Assembly (NCBI GenBank): GCA_965370315.1
Contig: CBDUTO010000024.1
Coordinates: forward strand, 1-41,035
Origin: 1-14-2-50-31-20 sp965370315
GTDB taxonomy: Bacteria > Bacteroidota > Ignavibacteria > Ignavibacteriales > Melioribacteraceae
DNA length: 41,035 nt
Direction of reading: 5' to 3'
The notes below the pieces were generated by a model, which worked only from the letters and a program-made list of their open reading frames with translations, had not been told where the DNA came from and made no database searches. The translations under genes were made by a program, and so were the position numbers. Below, one piece after another: positions 17,579-27,476 of the stretch. Within the stretch, counting starts at the first letter, position 1, and each line of letters opens with the position of its first letter.

Positions 17579-20143
17579 CTATTTTAGTAACAATAGTTTT
17601 TTGGTTACTTCAAAACTACCAGATTGCAATTTGTAAAAATATATTCCGCTAGTTAAATTGCTTGCATCAAATTGCACTTCGTAGTTTCCCGCCCTTTCTA
17701 TTTTGTTTACTAGTATTGCTACTTCTTGACCTAGTGTGTTGTAAATTTTTAATTGTACAGACGTTGCGCTCAACGTCCCTACTACTCCGGGTATTGAATA
17801 TCTTATTGTGGTGCTTGGGTTAAATGGATTTGGATAATTTTGAGATAAACTAAACCTTATTGGGCTATTATTTATTTCTTTAACATCAACAGGAGTACCA
17901 TATTCTACATTTTTTATCTTTGCATATTGTAAGTACTCATTACGACTGCTTCCTTCCCATGTATAATTAGCAATTAGTCCAATATTTTCAGCTAATTCAT
18001 ATTCAGTATTAGGAATACCAGAATTGTCATTAAGATATTTTACTTTTACTTCGCTATTAAAAATATTTCTCCCTGCAATTCTAGTACAATATGTTTCTAA
18101 ATTGAAAGTATAATCAAACCTTGAACATTTAATTGTATCTTCTTCTGAGCATGCTAAACTATCTATTTTATATTCTACAATTCCATTAGATCTATAAATC
18201 GATGATGTAGCAGAGTCAACTCTTTCAAAAGAGAAATCAGTTACAGAATTATCAAAATATCCCCTTTCTAATATTTTATAGTTCTTATTATTTGCTAAAA
18301 TTGTATCCCCCGTAACTTTAACCCAATATGAACCAGAATATTCAGTACGAATAGGGTCAATTCCATAATAGACATTATATTCCCAATAATTACCAACGTC
18401 CAAAGGGTAGTAGTTTAAATGCTCCTGGGGTAATTGACCATACTCAACTCCATTAATAATACAACCCAATAACAGAGTAGTTGATTCTCCAAAGTCAAAT
18501 GAACTTTTACTTTCAACCCTCCCAATGCCCTCAACAAATTTTGATTCATATTCACTTAGACTTTGAATAAAAAATGTTTTTAGAAATCTGTTCTCTCCCC
18601 AAAGCAATGTATCTGCTTCAAAAGAATTACTCTGAAGACCATTGCAAATATTAAATTCTTCTTCAGTTTTCGCAGAAAGATTTATTAGTAGGCATTCTTC
18701 ATCCTCTGTAAAATCATATCTTTTGTAAATTGAATTTGTAACGGAATCAGTTCTTAGCCAATAATTACTGTATTGACCATCTTTACAATAATAATACTTT
18801 TTCCCATTAATAACAGTATCACTTGTAATTTCAAATGACACTTTATATGCAAAATGTGTTTGGTTTGGCATCGAATCATATGGATCATATGTATAACCAG
18901 AATTAAGGTAAATCCATTTATTCCCTATTTGCAATGGGAAATAGTTGAACTCCTCTTGAGGTAATTGACCATACTCAACTTCATCTATTTTTGCATAAAC
19001 TAACGTTCTATTTATACTACTTGCTTCAATTGTAATATCTGTAGTTTCAGAATATATGAGTCCTAATCCATAACCATATTTATACAATATTACTTGTCCT
19101 AATCCACCAGTTAGAATTGCTGTTGGAGTAAATGTTTTTACACGCCTACCTTCTTCAAATACAGAATAGACTGCTTCGTTAACAGATATAATTGAATAGC
19201 ATTCACTATCAAAACTTTCACCCAATCCCATAGAGAGACTATCAATCATACATTCATCTTCACCAAGTAATTCCCAAACGGTCGCGTTTGTTGAGTCAAT
19301 CCTTATATGCTTAAGAGACCAATTTTCTGAATTGGTTATTGTGTAATAAGTTTTACCGTAAAGTGTGTCAATTCCTTTTACTGTAACAGTAGCATAATAT
19401 GATGAATCCTTTGCTGAATCCCTATATATATACTCAACTAGGTATTGCCAAGTATCGCCAATATGAAGTGGATAGAACGCTACATCTGAATTTATATTCT
19501 CTGGAAAATACTCTCCGTATTCTATTTTATCTATTTTTGCATAGACAAGAGAATCTATTCTGTAACCAGCTTCATATCCAACTGGGGCTGGATTAACTGT
19601 ATTGGAAAATATTTGACCAATTCCTTCAGCATAGAGATATTCTCTATGCATACAATACTGACACGTAAGTGGCTCAGAATAATAAAATGCTTTAACATTT
19701 CTCTGGATACTAAAAACAGTTTTTGTAGTATCCCCTTTGAACCAAACACTTCCATGACAATCGTAACAAAAATAATCATTAATCTCTGTCATTGAAAGAC
19801 TATCTAATAAACAATCAACCCCTTCTTTGTATTCCCAAATAGTAGCATCAGTTGAATCAATTCTAAAAAAGCGAATACCATAAATTTCTGAGTTGGTTAA
19901 TCCAAAATATAATCTTCCCTCAATTATTTCGGTTCCAACAACTTTAATATTTACGTACCTATGTGTAATTTTTGTCTCGCCCAACAATTTCTCTTCAACA
20001 GCGTATTGCCAAGTATCGCCAACATGAAGTGGGTAGAACGCTACATCTGGATTTACTTGTGAAATAATTGATGAGGATATTATGAAGAGTAAAAAAAATA
20101 AATTTTTAAGATTTATAGTTATAGTTGATTTTCCTAAAAACAT
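17579..20143 (-). CDS. Large exported protein of four internal repeats with T9SS sorting domain
   Basis: An 854-residue secreted protein with a signal peptide (about residues 1-28). Four homologous modules of ~180 residues follow, each opening with a FYPLxxGDxWQY-type line (about residues 31, 217, 398 and 575) and ending with an AKIxxVEYG-type line. Modules contain a paired-Cys patch around a DSLSM-like segment. The last ~85 residues are a type IX sorting domain (SQNYPNPFNPSTTIRYSIP ... GIYFYKL ... KKLLLLK), which directs export across the outer membrane and surface attachment or release. GAGG precedes the ATG. The module is not recognised; repeats 1 and 2 are close to identical in DNA over their first ~45 bases, pointing to recent duplication. 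Confidence 0.85.
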   Translation of the reverse strand: MFLGKSTITINLKNLFFLLFIISSSIISQVNPDVAFYPLHVGDTWQYAVEEKLLGETKITHRYVNIKVVGTEIIEGRLYFGLTNSEIYGIRFFRIDSTDATIWEYKEGVDCLLDSLSMTEINDYFCYDCHGSVWFKGDTTKTVFSIQRNVKAFYYSEPLTCQYCMHREYLYAEGIGQIFSNTVNPAPVGYEAGYRIDSLVYAKIDKIEYGEYFPENINSDVAFYPLHIGDTWQYLVEYIYRDSAKDSSYYATVTVKGIDTLYGKTYYTITNSENWSLKHIRIDSTNATVWELLGEDECMIDSLSMGLGESFDSECYSIISVNEAVYSVFEEGRRVKTFTPTAILTGGLGQVILYKYGYGLGLIYSETTDITIEASSINRTLVYAKIDEVEYGQLPQEEFNYFPLQIGNKWIYLNSGYTYDPYDSMPNQTHFAYKVSFEITSDTVINGKKYYYCKDGQYSNYWLRTDSVTNSIYKRYDFTEDEECLLINLSAKTEEEFNICNGLQSNSFEADTLLWGENRFLKTFFIQSLSEYESKFVEGIGRVESKSSFDFGESTTLLLGCIINGVEYGQLPQEHLNYYPLDVGNYWEYNVYYGIDPIRTEYSGSYWVKVTGDTILANNKNYKILERGYFDNSVTDFSFERVDSATSSIYRSNGIVEYKIDSLACSEEDTIKCSRFDYTFNLETYCTRIAGRNIFNSEVKVKYLNDNSGIPNTEYELAENIGLIANYTWEGSSRNEYLQYAKIKNVEYGTPVDVKEINNSPIRFSLSQNYPNPFNPSTTIRYSIPGVVGTLSATSVQLKIYNTLGQEVAILVNKIERAGNYEVQFDASNLTSGIYFYKLQSGSFEVTKKLLLLK

Positions 20144-20204
20144 AGCTGCCTCATTTTATTCTAAAAATCGTTCCTATAATACGACAACAAAGTACAAAAA
20201 AAAA

Positions 20205-20259
20205 CAAATAAAAGAAAGGGCAGAAAAGGATCTCCCTAAGGAGTCCCTTTAATCTGCCC
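20205..20259 (-). terminator. Intrinsic terminator of the aminotransferase gene
   Basis: On the minus strand GGGCAGA and TCTGCCC (complements at 20218-20224 and 20253-20259) enclose a further AAAGG/CCTTT pairing. A T-rich tract follows, read from the A-rich stretch just left of 20218. It begins 8 bases after the aminotransferase stop. Confidence 0.85.
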
Positions 20260-20266
20260 GAAATAA

Positions 20267-21475
20267 TTATTCAAACTCATTTTTATATTTCTGATAGAAA
20301 GTTCCTATACTTTTGTAAGCCTTTTCAAGTACTTCATCTTGAGGAAGAAATACAACTCTGAAATGTTTTGTGCCTGGCTTCTGTCCGAATCCACTACCAG
20401 GTACAACAATAACACCAGTCTCTTTAATCAACTCAGCAATAAAATGATTATCTTCATTTTTAATATCGACTGAAGGGAAGGCATAAAACGAACCCTCAGG
20501 TTTTAAACATGAAATTCCATCAATTGCATTAAGCATTTCAACAGTCATATTACGACGTCTAGTTAATTTTTCCATTGCTATAACTAGATGCTCATTGTTT
20601 CCATCAAGTGCTACTGGAATGCCATACTGTTCAGGGTGATTTGCAGAGAGACGAGCACGCAACATTTTATTTATTGCTTCAATATAATCAGCAAGAATTT
20701 CTTGCCTTCCACTTACAATTCCCCATCCAATTCTGAATCCAGGAACCATATAATTTTTCGACAATCCTCCAAATGTAATAACCGAAGCATCTGGATTTAT
20801 TGATGCAATTGATGTTAATTTTTTATCATCAAATAATAATTTATCGTAAATCTCATCAGCAAAAATCACAAGATTATGTTCAACTGCAAAATCGACAATC
20901 TCTTTTAATGTTTCATAGCTTGCAACTGAACCAGTTGGATTATTAGGATTTATAATAATAATAGCTTTTGTTTTATCATTTACTTTACTTTTAATATCTT
21001 CAATGTCTGGTTGCCATCCATTCTCTTCATCCAAATAATAAGGATTTTCCATTGCCTGAAGTTTGCTAGAAATTGCTGTATAAAGTGGATAACCTGGAGT
21101 AGGGGTTAATACATTATCACCTTCATTGACTAGTGCTGTCAATGCTAATTCAATTGCTTCACTTGCACCTGTCGTAACAAAAATATCATGAATATTTTTA
21201 ATCCCTTTTCTATCAGCTTCACGCTCAATTGCATCAACGGCTGGTTTAATTCCAGAAGAAGGCGAATAGCCATTCTTGTTCTCTAGCATTGCTTTATAAG
21301 TTGCTTCTATCATATCTCTAGGTGGTTCAAAATCGTAAATATTTGGATCACCAATATTTAAGTATAACATCTCTTTACCTGTCTTAGCAACTTCATTTGC
21401 CAATACTATAATATCACGCACAGCATAAGTAATATTTTCTGTTCTAACTGCTGGTACAATTTTAAGATTACTCAT
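20267..21475 (-). CDS. Class I/II PLP-dependent aminotransferase, alanine/aspartate type
   Basis: Fold-type I aminotransferase, cytosolic, most like AlaA-type alanine or aspartate transaminases. Visible blocks are YSPSSGIKPAV, TTGASEAIEL (cofactor phosphate loop), TPTPGYPLY, NPNNPTG, ADEIYDKLLFD and GGLSKNYMVPGFRIGWG with the Schiff-base Lys240. The 402-residue length is normal. AAGGAG sits 6 bases before the ATG, one of the strongest ribosome sites in the window. Single-gene unit with its own terminator. Substrate choice between alanine and aspartate cannot be settled from sequence alone. Confidence 0.9.
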   Translation of the reverse strand: MSNLKIVPAVRTENITYAVRDIIVLANEVAKTGKEMLYLNIGDPNIYDFEPPRDMIEATYKAMLENKNGYSPSSGIKPAVDAIEREADRKGIKNIHDIFVTTGASEAIELALTALVNEGDNVLTPTPGYPLYTAISSKLQAMENPYYLDEENGWQPDIEDIKSKVNDKTKAIIIINPNNPTGSVASYETLKEIVDFAVEHNLVIFADEIYDKLLFDDKKLTSIASINPDASVITFGGLSKNYMVPGFRIGWGIVSGRQEILADYIEAINKMLRARLSANHPEQYGIPVALDGNNEHLVIAMEKLTRRRNMTVEMLNAIDGISCLKPEGSFYAFPSVDIKNEDNHFIAELIKETGVIVVPGSGFGQKPGTKHFRVVFLPQDEVLEKAYKSIGTFYQKYKNEFE

Positions 21476-21615
21476 TTTTTCTCCTTAAATATTAGAATTT
21501 TATTATGAAAATTACTCGATTTAAATACTATTAGCAAAGCACAAAATTTGCAAATTGGTTAAATTGACTTTTTTTATTACTTTCAATAATATTTTTAAAA
21601 TAAAACGCAAAAAAG

Positions 21616-22194
21616 ATGAACAATCGAATTATTCTTTCACTACTTCTTGGACTATTATTTTCATCCACTAACTTTGCTCAGTCTCCTTTTAGAGCGGGAG
21701 CTAGTTTTAGTGTAGTATTTCCATCTGGGAATTATACAAAACTTGCTTATACTGGAATTAGTGGTTCTTTGGATGCAGATTATTCAATCACCCCAGAATG
21801 GACTGTCTTATTGTCTTCAACATACTCAAATTTAACAAGCAAAATTCCTCAAATTGGTGTAGATAGTAAGGCAATTGATTTCTCAATTAAAACTATAAAT
21901 CTTTTAGTTGGGGGAAGATATAATTTCAACTATTCCTTTTTTACTCTAGCAAAATCTGGATTATCTTACATAAAATTACATGCTAATATTTATGATTCTC
22001 CAAGTAATTCTAAAGATAATGTCTCATCAGATTATGAACCATACTTCACAATTGCGTTGGGTGGTGGTTACAGATACAACTTAGCTAAAGATAAATCAGA
22101 TTTTGAATTATCAACTATTTACAATTTTGTGGAAGGTGATATTATTGATTTTAATAATTTTGAAATAAAAGCAAGTGTGTTAATTTACTTATAG
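21616..22194 (+). CDS. Outer-membrane beta-barrel protein
   Basis: A 192-residue product with a signal peptide (MNNRIILSLLLGLLFSSTNFAQ). It then shows alternating hydrophobic/polar strands (FRAGASFSVVFPSG, ISGSLDADYSI, INLLVGGRYNFNY, FTIALGGGYRYNL, FEIKASVLIYL) ending in a strand with a terminal hydrophobic residue, as in eight-strand OmpA/OmpW-type barrels. Ligand unknown. Monocistronic by position. The 218 bp after it hold nothing I can identify. Confidence 0.75.
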   Translation: MNNRIILSLLLGLLFSSTNFAQSPFRAGASFSVVFPSGNYTKLAYTGISGSLDADYSITPEWTVLLSSTYSNLTSKIPQIGVDSKAIDFSIKTINLLVGGRYNFNYSFFTLAKSGLSYIKLHANIYDSPSNSKDNVSSDYEPYFTIALGGGYRYNLAKDKSDFELSTIYNFVEGDIIDFNNFEIKASVLIYL

Positions 22195-22412
22195 AATAAT
22201 GATTAAATTTATTAAAAATACTTAGAACATTGTAAATAATCTATTTGATTTTATAGAATTGAAATGGGAAATTATATCTATTAAGTAAGTAGTATTTTAA
22301 CCTAAAAAAATCCAAAATATAATTCTGCAATTGAATTAACAATATCAGTTGTAAGGCTTGAAAGAATAGAACCTCACACAATAAATTTAATAAACGTGAC
22401 GATAAGCTATTA

Positions 22413-25400
22413 TTAAATATCTATTTGTTCTATACTTATTATTCCAGGTTTAATAACAACCCCTTTATTTTCTCTTCCATTTATTTTAATTGTAATTGGA
22501 GAGTCAAGCTCAAGATGTCTTGTAACTCCTTTTGTCTCAACTAATTTTTGAGAAGTCAACCATTTCCAATCGATAAAACCATTTTTTTTAGTTTCATTTA
22601 CAGTAAAATAGCCTACTTTAAATGAAGTTAAATTCTGAAAGAAATGTGATCCTTGAGAAGGCTCCACATCAAAGTCTTTAAAATTACTTTCAACAATTGC
22701 TTTAGCGCCAGAAATTTGATCCCAACTAATTGGAATACCAAGCCAAGGGTCTAGTGTACCCCATCTTCCAACACCAATTAAAAGATATTTTTTATCTTGG
22801 GCTACTAATTTCTTATTAAGATAGCCTACATCTTCAGCAGTATCTCTACTCTTAGCTCTATCAAATTCATCAATATCAACAAAGATTATATCTTTAATTT
22901 TACTATTAACTCCGTTACCCATTGCAAAATTAGATTTGCAAATTAATTCATCATCTTCGTGATCTTCAGTATCTAATTCCTCAAGCTCAGTGCTAATAAC
23001 TAATGGTCTCATTTGAACAACTCCAAACTCTTTCAACTTCCCTTTTGGAACTGATAAATTAACCGCAAATTCTATTTCAACAGGATTTCCCATACCCCAA
23101 CTGCTCATATTCAGAATCATATTTAATATCTCTGGAAGGGGGAAAGTTTTATACTTCAACAGTGGTGCTAATGTAAATAGCTTTAATCCTTCGCGAGATG
23201 TTCCATCATAAATTGAATGATTAAAATGTGAATAAGTTGAACCTACCTGAGAAAGTGTTCCATCTTTTTCTGCATCATGTACCTCATGTCTTTTAACTAA
23301 ATCATCTTCCAATACCGACGTATCTTCACCCGAGTCAATCATATCAATTGCATAATAATGATTTTGATTATACTTGAGAATATCATCTACCAAAGTATAC
23401 TGTAACATGTTCTGAGGATATTTTGGACAGAATCTTATAACATTTCCACCTTCAACAACTGTTTTACCAAGTCCAAAAGCTGCCGAGACTATTCCATCAG
23501 CTGGTTTTAAAGGTTCAACGGGATAAAAGTTATATGATTTTGCAACTCCAGATATTTCTGGATAGAATTTATCATTGTGAACTGCTCCAACCATTTCTTG
23601 AATAAGTACTGCCATTTTTTCTTCTTCAAGACGATAGGAAGTTACACTAATATACTGCTTTGCTCTTTGAAAATAGATTGATGCGTATACTTGTTTAATA
23701 GCTATTACTAATCTTCGTAATCTAATTTCAGGATTTTCATGGTCGTTGGGCAACATCAAAGTATCATACACACCAGCAAACGGTTGCCCTTGCGAGTCTT
23801 CCAACAAACTTGATGAACGAACAGCTAATGGCTCATTAATTAAAATCAGAAATCGTACTAAGCTTTTTAAAGCACGATAAGGAAATTTTGGTGCATCAAT
23901 AAATGCCTTCCTAATCTCATCATCATTTTCACATTGTAATGCAAAATTAGTTAGATCGTTCTCTTCCATAAACTGATCGAAGATATCCGTTGCAAGCACA
24001 ATCGATGTTGGAACAAATATTTCAACGTCTTTGAATTTATTGTTAATATTAAAATTACTCAACAAACTACTAAAGAATCCTAGTCCTCTTGCTTTACCTC
24101 CAATTGAACCCCCACCAATTCTTGCAAAGAAACTCAACCTATTAAAAGTATTACTATCAAAGTCAGAGATTACTCCACGTTGTCTCTCTTTATTATAGCC
24201 ATGTATTGCATCAATTAGATCCTCTCTTAGAGCATCAATGGAACGATAATGATCCACTTTGGCAGGGCGAAGTTTATATGCCAACCAAAAATCAGTTCGA
24301 GACTTTAACCAACTTGAGAAATGGTTTCGAGACGAATGATATGCAATACTCTCTTCTGGAACATCTTCTAGTCTATCAGCAAGTTGACTTAAGTTCGAAG
24401 CTCTTCCAACTTCTTCCCCATCTGGTAATCTAAAAACAAAATCACCAAACGAAAATTGTTCATTCATAAACTTTCTAAGATCATCCAGCAACGTTGATGA
24501 ACTCTTGTAAATAAAAGAAGCACCTAATTCAGTTGCATATTTTTCATTCTTTTTCACATTAGATTGCAATAAAACTGGTAAATCTGGACGCAGACTTTTA
24601 ACACGTTTTGCAAAAAGTAAACCGGCACGCTTGTTTTGCTTCCCACCTTTTTTGAAATCAACATCAGAAATAATTCCGAGAACATAATTTTCATACTTTT
24701 TATAGTATGCCCATGCCTCTTCATAATTGGAACATAAAAGAATTTTAGGACGTGCACGCATTTTCAAAAATCTATGGGATAGGTTTATCCCTTCAGTAGT
24801 AAGTCGTTGAGCTTGTTTTACCACCTCAGTATAAACAAGGGGTAGATACGAAGAATAAAATCTTACACTATCTTCAACTAAAATAATTACTTGAACACCA
24901 ACACGATTTATATCGGAATCAACATTCATTTTATCTTCAAAATATTTTATTATTCCAAAGATTATTCTGAAATCCCCTTGCCACATAAATACTTTATCAA
25001 AAATTTCCGATTCTTCACTTTTAATAACTTCAACCATTTCGTTATTATCATAACCAAGTAAAGCTATTGGAATATCTAACTCAGATTTTTTAAACATCTT
25101 TGCAAGTTTAACTGCGGACATATCTTCAACTTGCAATGTTGTAATAATAAGATTAAAACGCCCTTCTCTCTTTGCAAGTTTAAGTGCCTCTTTTCCACTT
25201 GAAACATGCACCAATTCCGGACTATGACTAAGATTCAATCCTTGATATTCTCTTCTAATTAATTCATAAAGTCTTCCATCTTCTTCAAATAGATAAAAAT
25301 CGTACATACTTGAAACAAGAATTATATCATGTATTCTGAAAGACATCAAATTGTGAAAATCTTGGAATTTTTCAAGTTTGCTTTGCTGTAAGAGTTTTTT

Positions 25401-25427
25401 ATCGAATTTGATGGTCTGTGGTGTCAT
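22413..25427 (-). CDS. Receiver-like / PEP-synthase ATP-grasp fusion protein, paralogue 1
   Basis: A 1004-residue multidomain protein. Residues ~32-165 form a degenerate receiver-like domain (NLIITT where the phospho-Asp would be). Residues ~178-322 form a second receiver with a complete-looking site: Glu185/Asp186, Asp255 in GIISDVDF, Ser289 and Lys308. Residues ~435-830 carry the PPDK/PEP-synthase N-terminal ATP-grasp domain: GGKARGLG (443-450), PLAVRSSSLLEDSQGQPFAG (533-552) and AFGLGKTVVEGG. The swivelling phosphohistidine domain and PEP-binding barrel are absent, so it is not a complete PEP synthase. A conserved C-terminal ~130 residues (GRWGTLDPWLG, SQGSHFFQNL) is unassigned. It lies 121 bp downstream of gdhA-1; a paralogue sits beside gdhA-2. 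Confidence 0.85.
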   Translation of the reverse strand: MTPQTIKFDKKLLQQSKLEKFQDFHNLMSFRIHDIILVSSMYDFYLFEEDGRLYELIRREYQGLNLSHSPELVHVSSGKEALKLAKREGRFNLIITTLQVEDMSAVKLAKMFKKSELDIPIALLGYDNNEMVEVIKSEESEIFDKVFMWQGDFRIIFGIIKYFEDKMNVDSDINRVGVQVIILVEDSVRFYSSYLPLVYTEVVKQAQRLTTEGINLSHRFLKMRARPKILLCSNYEEAWAYYKKYENYVLGIISDVDFKKGGKQNKRAGLLFAKRVKSLRPDLPVLLQSNVKKNEKYATELGASFIYKSSSTLLDDLRKFMNEQFSFGDFVFRLPDGEEVGRASNLSQLADRLEDVPEESIAYHSSRNHFSSWLKSRTDFWLAYKLRPAKVDHYRSIDALREDLIDAIHGYNKERQRGVISDFDSNTFNRLSFFARIGGGSIGGKARGLGFFSSLLSNFNINNKFKDVEIFVPTSIVLATDIFDQFMEENDLTNFALQCENDDEIRKAFIDAPKFPYRALKSLVRFLILINEPLAVRSSSLLEDSQGQPFAGVYDTLMLPNDHENPEIRLRRLVIAIKQVYASIYFQRAKQYISVTSYRLEEEKMAVLIQEMVGAVHNDKFYPEISGVAKSYNFYPVEPLKPADGIVSAAFGLGKTVVEGGNVIRFCPKYPQNMLQYTLVDDILKYNQNHYYAIDMIDSGEDTSVLEDDLVKRHEVHDAEKDGTLSQVGSTYSHFNHSIYDGTSREGLKLFTLAPLLKYKTFPLPEILNMILNMSSWGMGNPVEIEFAVNLSVPKGKLKEFGVVQMRPLVISTELEELDTEDHEDDELICKSNFAMGNGVNSKIKDIIFVDIDEFDRAKSRDTAEDVGYLNKKLVAQDKKYLLIGVGRWGTLDPWLGIPISWDQISGAKAIVESNFKDFDVEPSQGSHFFQNLTSFKVGYFTVNETKKNGFIDWKWLTSQKLVETKGVTRHLELDSPITIKINGRENKGVVIKPGIISIEQIDI

Positions 25428-25505
25428 TATTACTCAATATTTGTTTTGGAAAAAGAGGAACTAATTAACAGAGTAGAACAATTTAAAATAGACAACTAAT
25501 TAATT

Positions 25506-25541
25506 GATTGTAGATGTAAGGTATACCTCACATCTACAATC
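25506..25541 (-). promoter_or_regulatory. Strong intercistronic hairpin between gdhA-1 and its partner
   Basis: GATTGTAGATGT and ACATCTACAATC form a 12-bp stem extended by an inner 3-bp helix around a TATA loop. As minus-strand RNA a G-U pair closes the only mismatch, so the RNA form is the better folded. It begins 7 bases after the gdhA-1 stop and lacks a strong T-run, so it may be an attenuator or an mRNA 3'-end stabiliser. Confidence 0.6.
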
Positions 25542-25548
25542 GAAAGAA

Positions 25549-26889
25549 TTAAACTACACCTTGATCTAACATTGAATCTGCAACTTTTATAAAACCTCCA
25601 ATGTTTGCACCAAATACATAATTACCAGGTACACCATATTTTTTTGCAGTATTAACACATGTTGTATGTATATCTTTCATAATCATTTTTAATCTGCTAT
25701 CTACTTCTTCAGAAGTCCAGCCGTATCTCATACTGTTCTGTGCCATTTCTAATCCAGAAACTGCAACACCACCAGCATTAGCAGCTTTGCCTGGTGCAAA
25801 TAATATTCCAGCATTTTGGAATACTTCAACTGCTTCATTTGTAGTTGGCATGTTTGCTGCCTCGCATACGCACGTGCAACCATTTTTAAGTAACAGTTCT
25901 GCATCTTCAGGATAAATTTCATTTTGTGTTGCAGAAGGAATTGCAATATCAACAGCAACTTCCCATGGTTTTTTGCCCGGGAAGAATTCAACATTATACT
26001 TGGCTGCATAATCTTCAATAGCATCTTTGTTGCTTAATCTTAATGTAAGCATGTAATCTACTTTATCACCAGTAATGCCGTCTGGATCATAAATGTAACC
26101 GTCTGGTCCAGAAAGAGTAACTACTTTTCCACCTAATTCATTTACTTTTTGAACCACTCCCCATGAAACATTCCCGAATCCAGAAACAGCAACTTTTTTC
26201 CCTTCAAAAGAAGTTCCTTTTGTTTTTAACATCTCTTCTGCAAAGTAAACAACTCCAAAACCTGTAGCTTCTGGTCTAATTAAAGACCCACCCCAGTTTT
26301 GACCTTTACCAGTTAAAACGCCAGTAAATTCATTCTTAAGTTTTTTATACTGTCCATAGAGGTATCCAATTTCTCTACCGCCAACACCAATATCACCTGC
26401 AGGTACATCTGTATTGGGACCAATATGACGTTGTAGTTCTGACATGAAACTTTGGCAGAATTTCATTATTTCTGTATCAGATTTTCCTTTAGGGTCAAAG
26501 TCAGAGCCACCTTTACCGCCACCCATAGGTAGTGTAGTTAAACTATTTTTGAATACTTGTTCAAACGCTAAAAACTTTAATATTCCAAGAGTTACAGAAG
26601 GGTGAAATCTTAAACCTCCTTTGTAAGGTCCAATTGCTGAATTCATCTGAATTCTGTAACCTCGATTTATTTGTACTTCGCCTCTATCATTTACCCAAGC
26701 CACACGGAACATAATTACTCTTTCAGGTTCAACTAATCTTTCCAATATTTTATTGGCTCTATACTCTGGATGCCTCTCTAATACTACTTCTAATGATGCA
26801 ACAACTTCTTCTACGGCTTGATGAAACTCTGGTTCACTTGGGTTTTTTGCCTTAACATCTGCCACAAGATTTTCTAAATACTCTGACAT
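25549..26889 (-). CDS. gdhA: Glutamate dehydrogenase 1
   Basis: Hexameric dehydrogenase interconverting 2-oxoglutarate plus ammonium and glutamate. The catalytic lysine is Lys126 in PMGGGKGGSDFDPKG and the catalytic Asp is Asp166 in DVPAGDIGVGG. The coenzyme fold starts at GFGNVSWG (237-244) and reads TLSGPDGYIYDPDG at the second strand, a version I associate with Bacteroides-type enzymes. Length 446 is standard. GGAG lies 5 bases before the ATG. It heads the second gdhA/ATP-grasp pair and follows the META-domain gene. Coenzyme preference (NADP or NAD) is not certain. Confidence 0.95.
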   Translation of the reverse strand: MSEYLENLVADVKAKNPSEPEFHQAVEEVVASLEVVLERHPEYRANKILERLVEPERVIMFRVAWVNDRGEVQINRGYRIQMNSAIGPYKGGLRFHPSVTLGILKFLAFEQVFKNSLTTLPMGGGKGGSDFDPKGKSDTEIMKFCQSFMSELQRHIGPNTDVPAGDIGVGGREIGYLYGQYKKLKNEFTGVLTGKGQNWGGSLIRPEATGFGVVYFAEEMLKTKGTSFEGKKVAVSGFGNVSWGVVQKVNELGGKVVTLSGPDGYIYDPDGITGDKVDYMLTLRLSNKDAIEDYAAKYNVEFFPGKKPWEVAVDIAIPSATQNEIYPEDAELLLKNGCTCVCEAANMPTTNEAVEVFQNAGILFAPGKAANAGGVAVSGLEMAQNSMRYGWTSEEVDSRLKMIMKDIHTTCVNTAKKYGVPGNYVFGANIGGFIKVADSMLDQGVV

Positions 26890-27035
26890 ATTAACTCCAT
26901 TATTTAATTTAATTTTTCCTACTTATTTATTAATTAAACATATTACCAATTGTAAATTTAAGCAAGAAAAATCCTTAATAATTACTACTTTATTTTAGAG
27001 TTTATCATCGGATATTCTTGTTGAAATTTTAGGGA

Positions 27036-27455
27036 TTAATTAGCTACAAAATTTAGTTTTGAATTTATTTCGTAGTAAATAGATAGTTCGTTTCTTCCAA
27101 TTTCATAAGTTTTTGCCCCATTTAAAGCTTCAAAAAACCTATAATCCATTGATTCTTTGCCACAATAAATTTCGGTGGTAATCATGCTATCCATAGTTAT
27201 AATATTTAATTTCAAACTATATATGCCTGATATAGTATTACAATCGCTAGTTCCATCAAACTTATTATCTTCATTAAACTGAATCTCATAAGCTTGATCA
27301 GAGGGAGGCGAATCAATTCTTCCATTAACTTCAAATGATTCTAACACCCATAATGTATTTACTAATTCTGCTGGAATTGTCTCTGTTGTTGATTCATTAC
27401 AAGAACTTGCAAATAGGAAAGGAATTACAAATAATATTAGTTTTAATCTTTTCAT
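27036..27455 (-). CDS. META-domain lipoprotein (HslJ-like)
   Basis: Signal peptide with a lipobox FASSC (lipidated Cys at about residue 19 from the chosen start), then a META/HslJ domain: NTLWVLESFEVNG, FNEDNKFDGTSDCNTISGIY and ITMDSMITTEIYCG, including the paired cysteines. Such proteins are small envelope lipoproteins linked in some bacteria to stress or antibiotic tolerance. The ATG at 27455 is preferred over an upstream in-frame ATG at 27476, since GGGG stands 7 bases before it and it gives a normal signal length. It starts about 20 bp after the second ATP-grasp gene's stop, probably in the same transcript. Confidence 0.85.
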   Translation of the reverse strand: MKRLKLILFVIPFLFASSCNESTTETIPAELVNTLWVLESFEVNGRIDSPPSDQAYEIQFNEDNKFDGTSDCNTISGIYSLKLNIITMDSMITTEIYCGKESMDYRFFEALNGAKTYEIGRNELSIYYEINSKLNFVAN

Positions 27456-27476
27456 GATTTTCCCCACATATATCAA

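Noticed and set aside
22413..25427. Annotation as complete PEP synthase or pyruvate phosphate dikinase
   Set aside because: The phosphohistidine swivel motif and the PEP-binding barrel are absent; only the ATP-grasp part matches.
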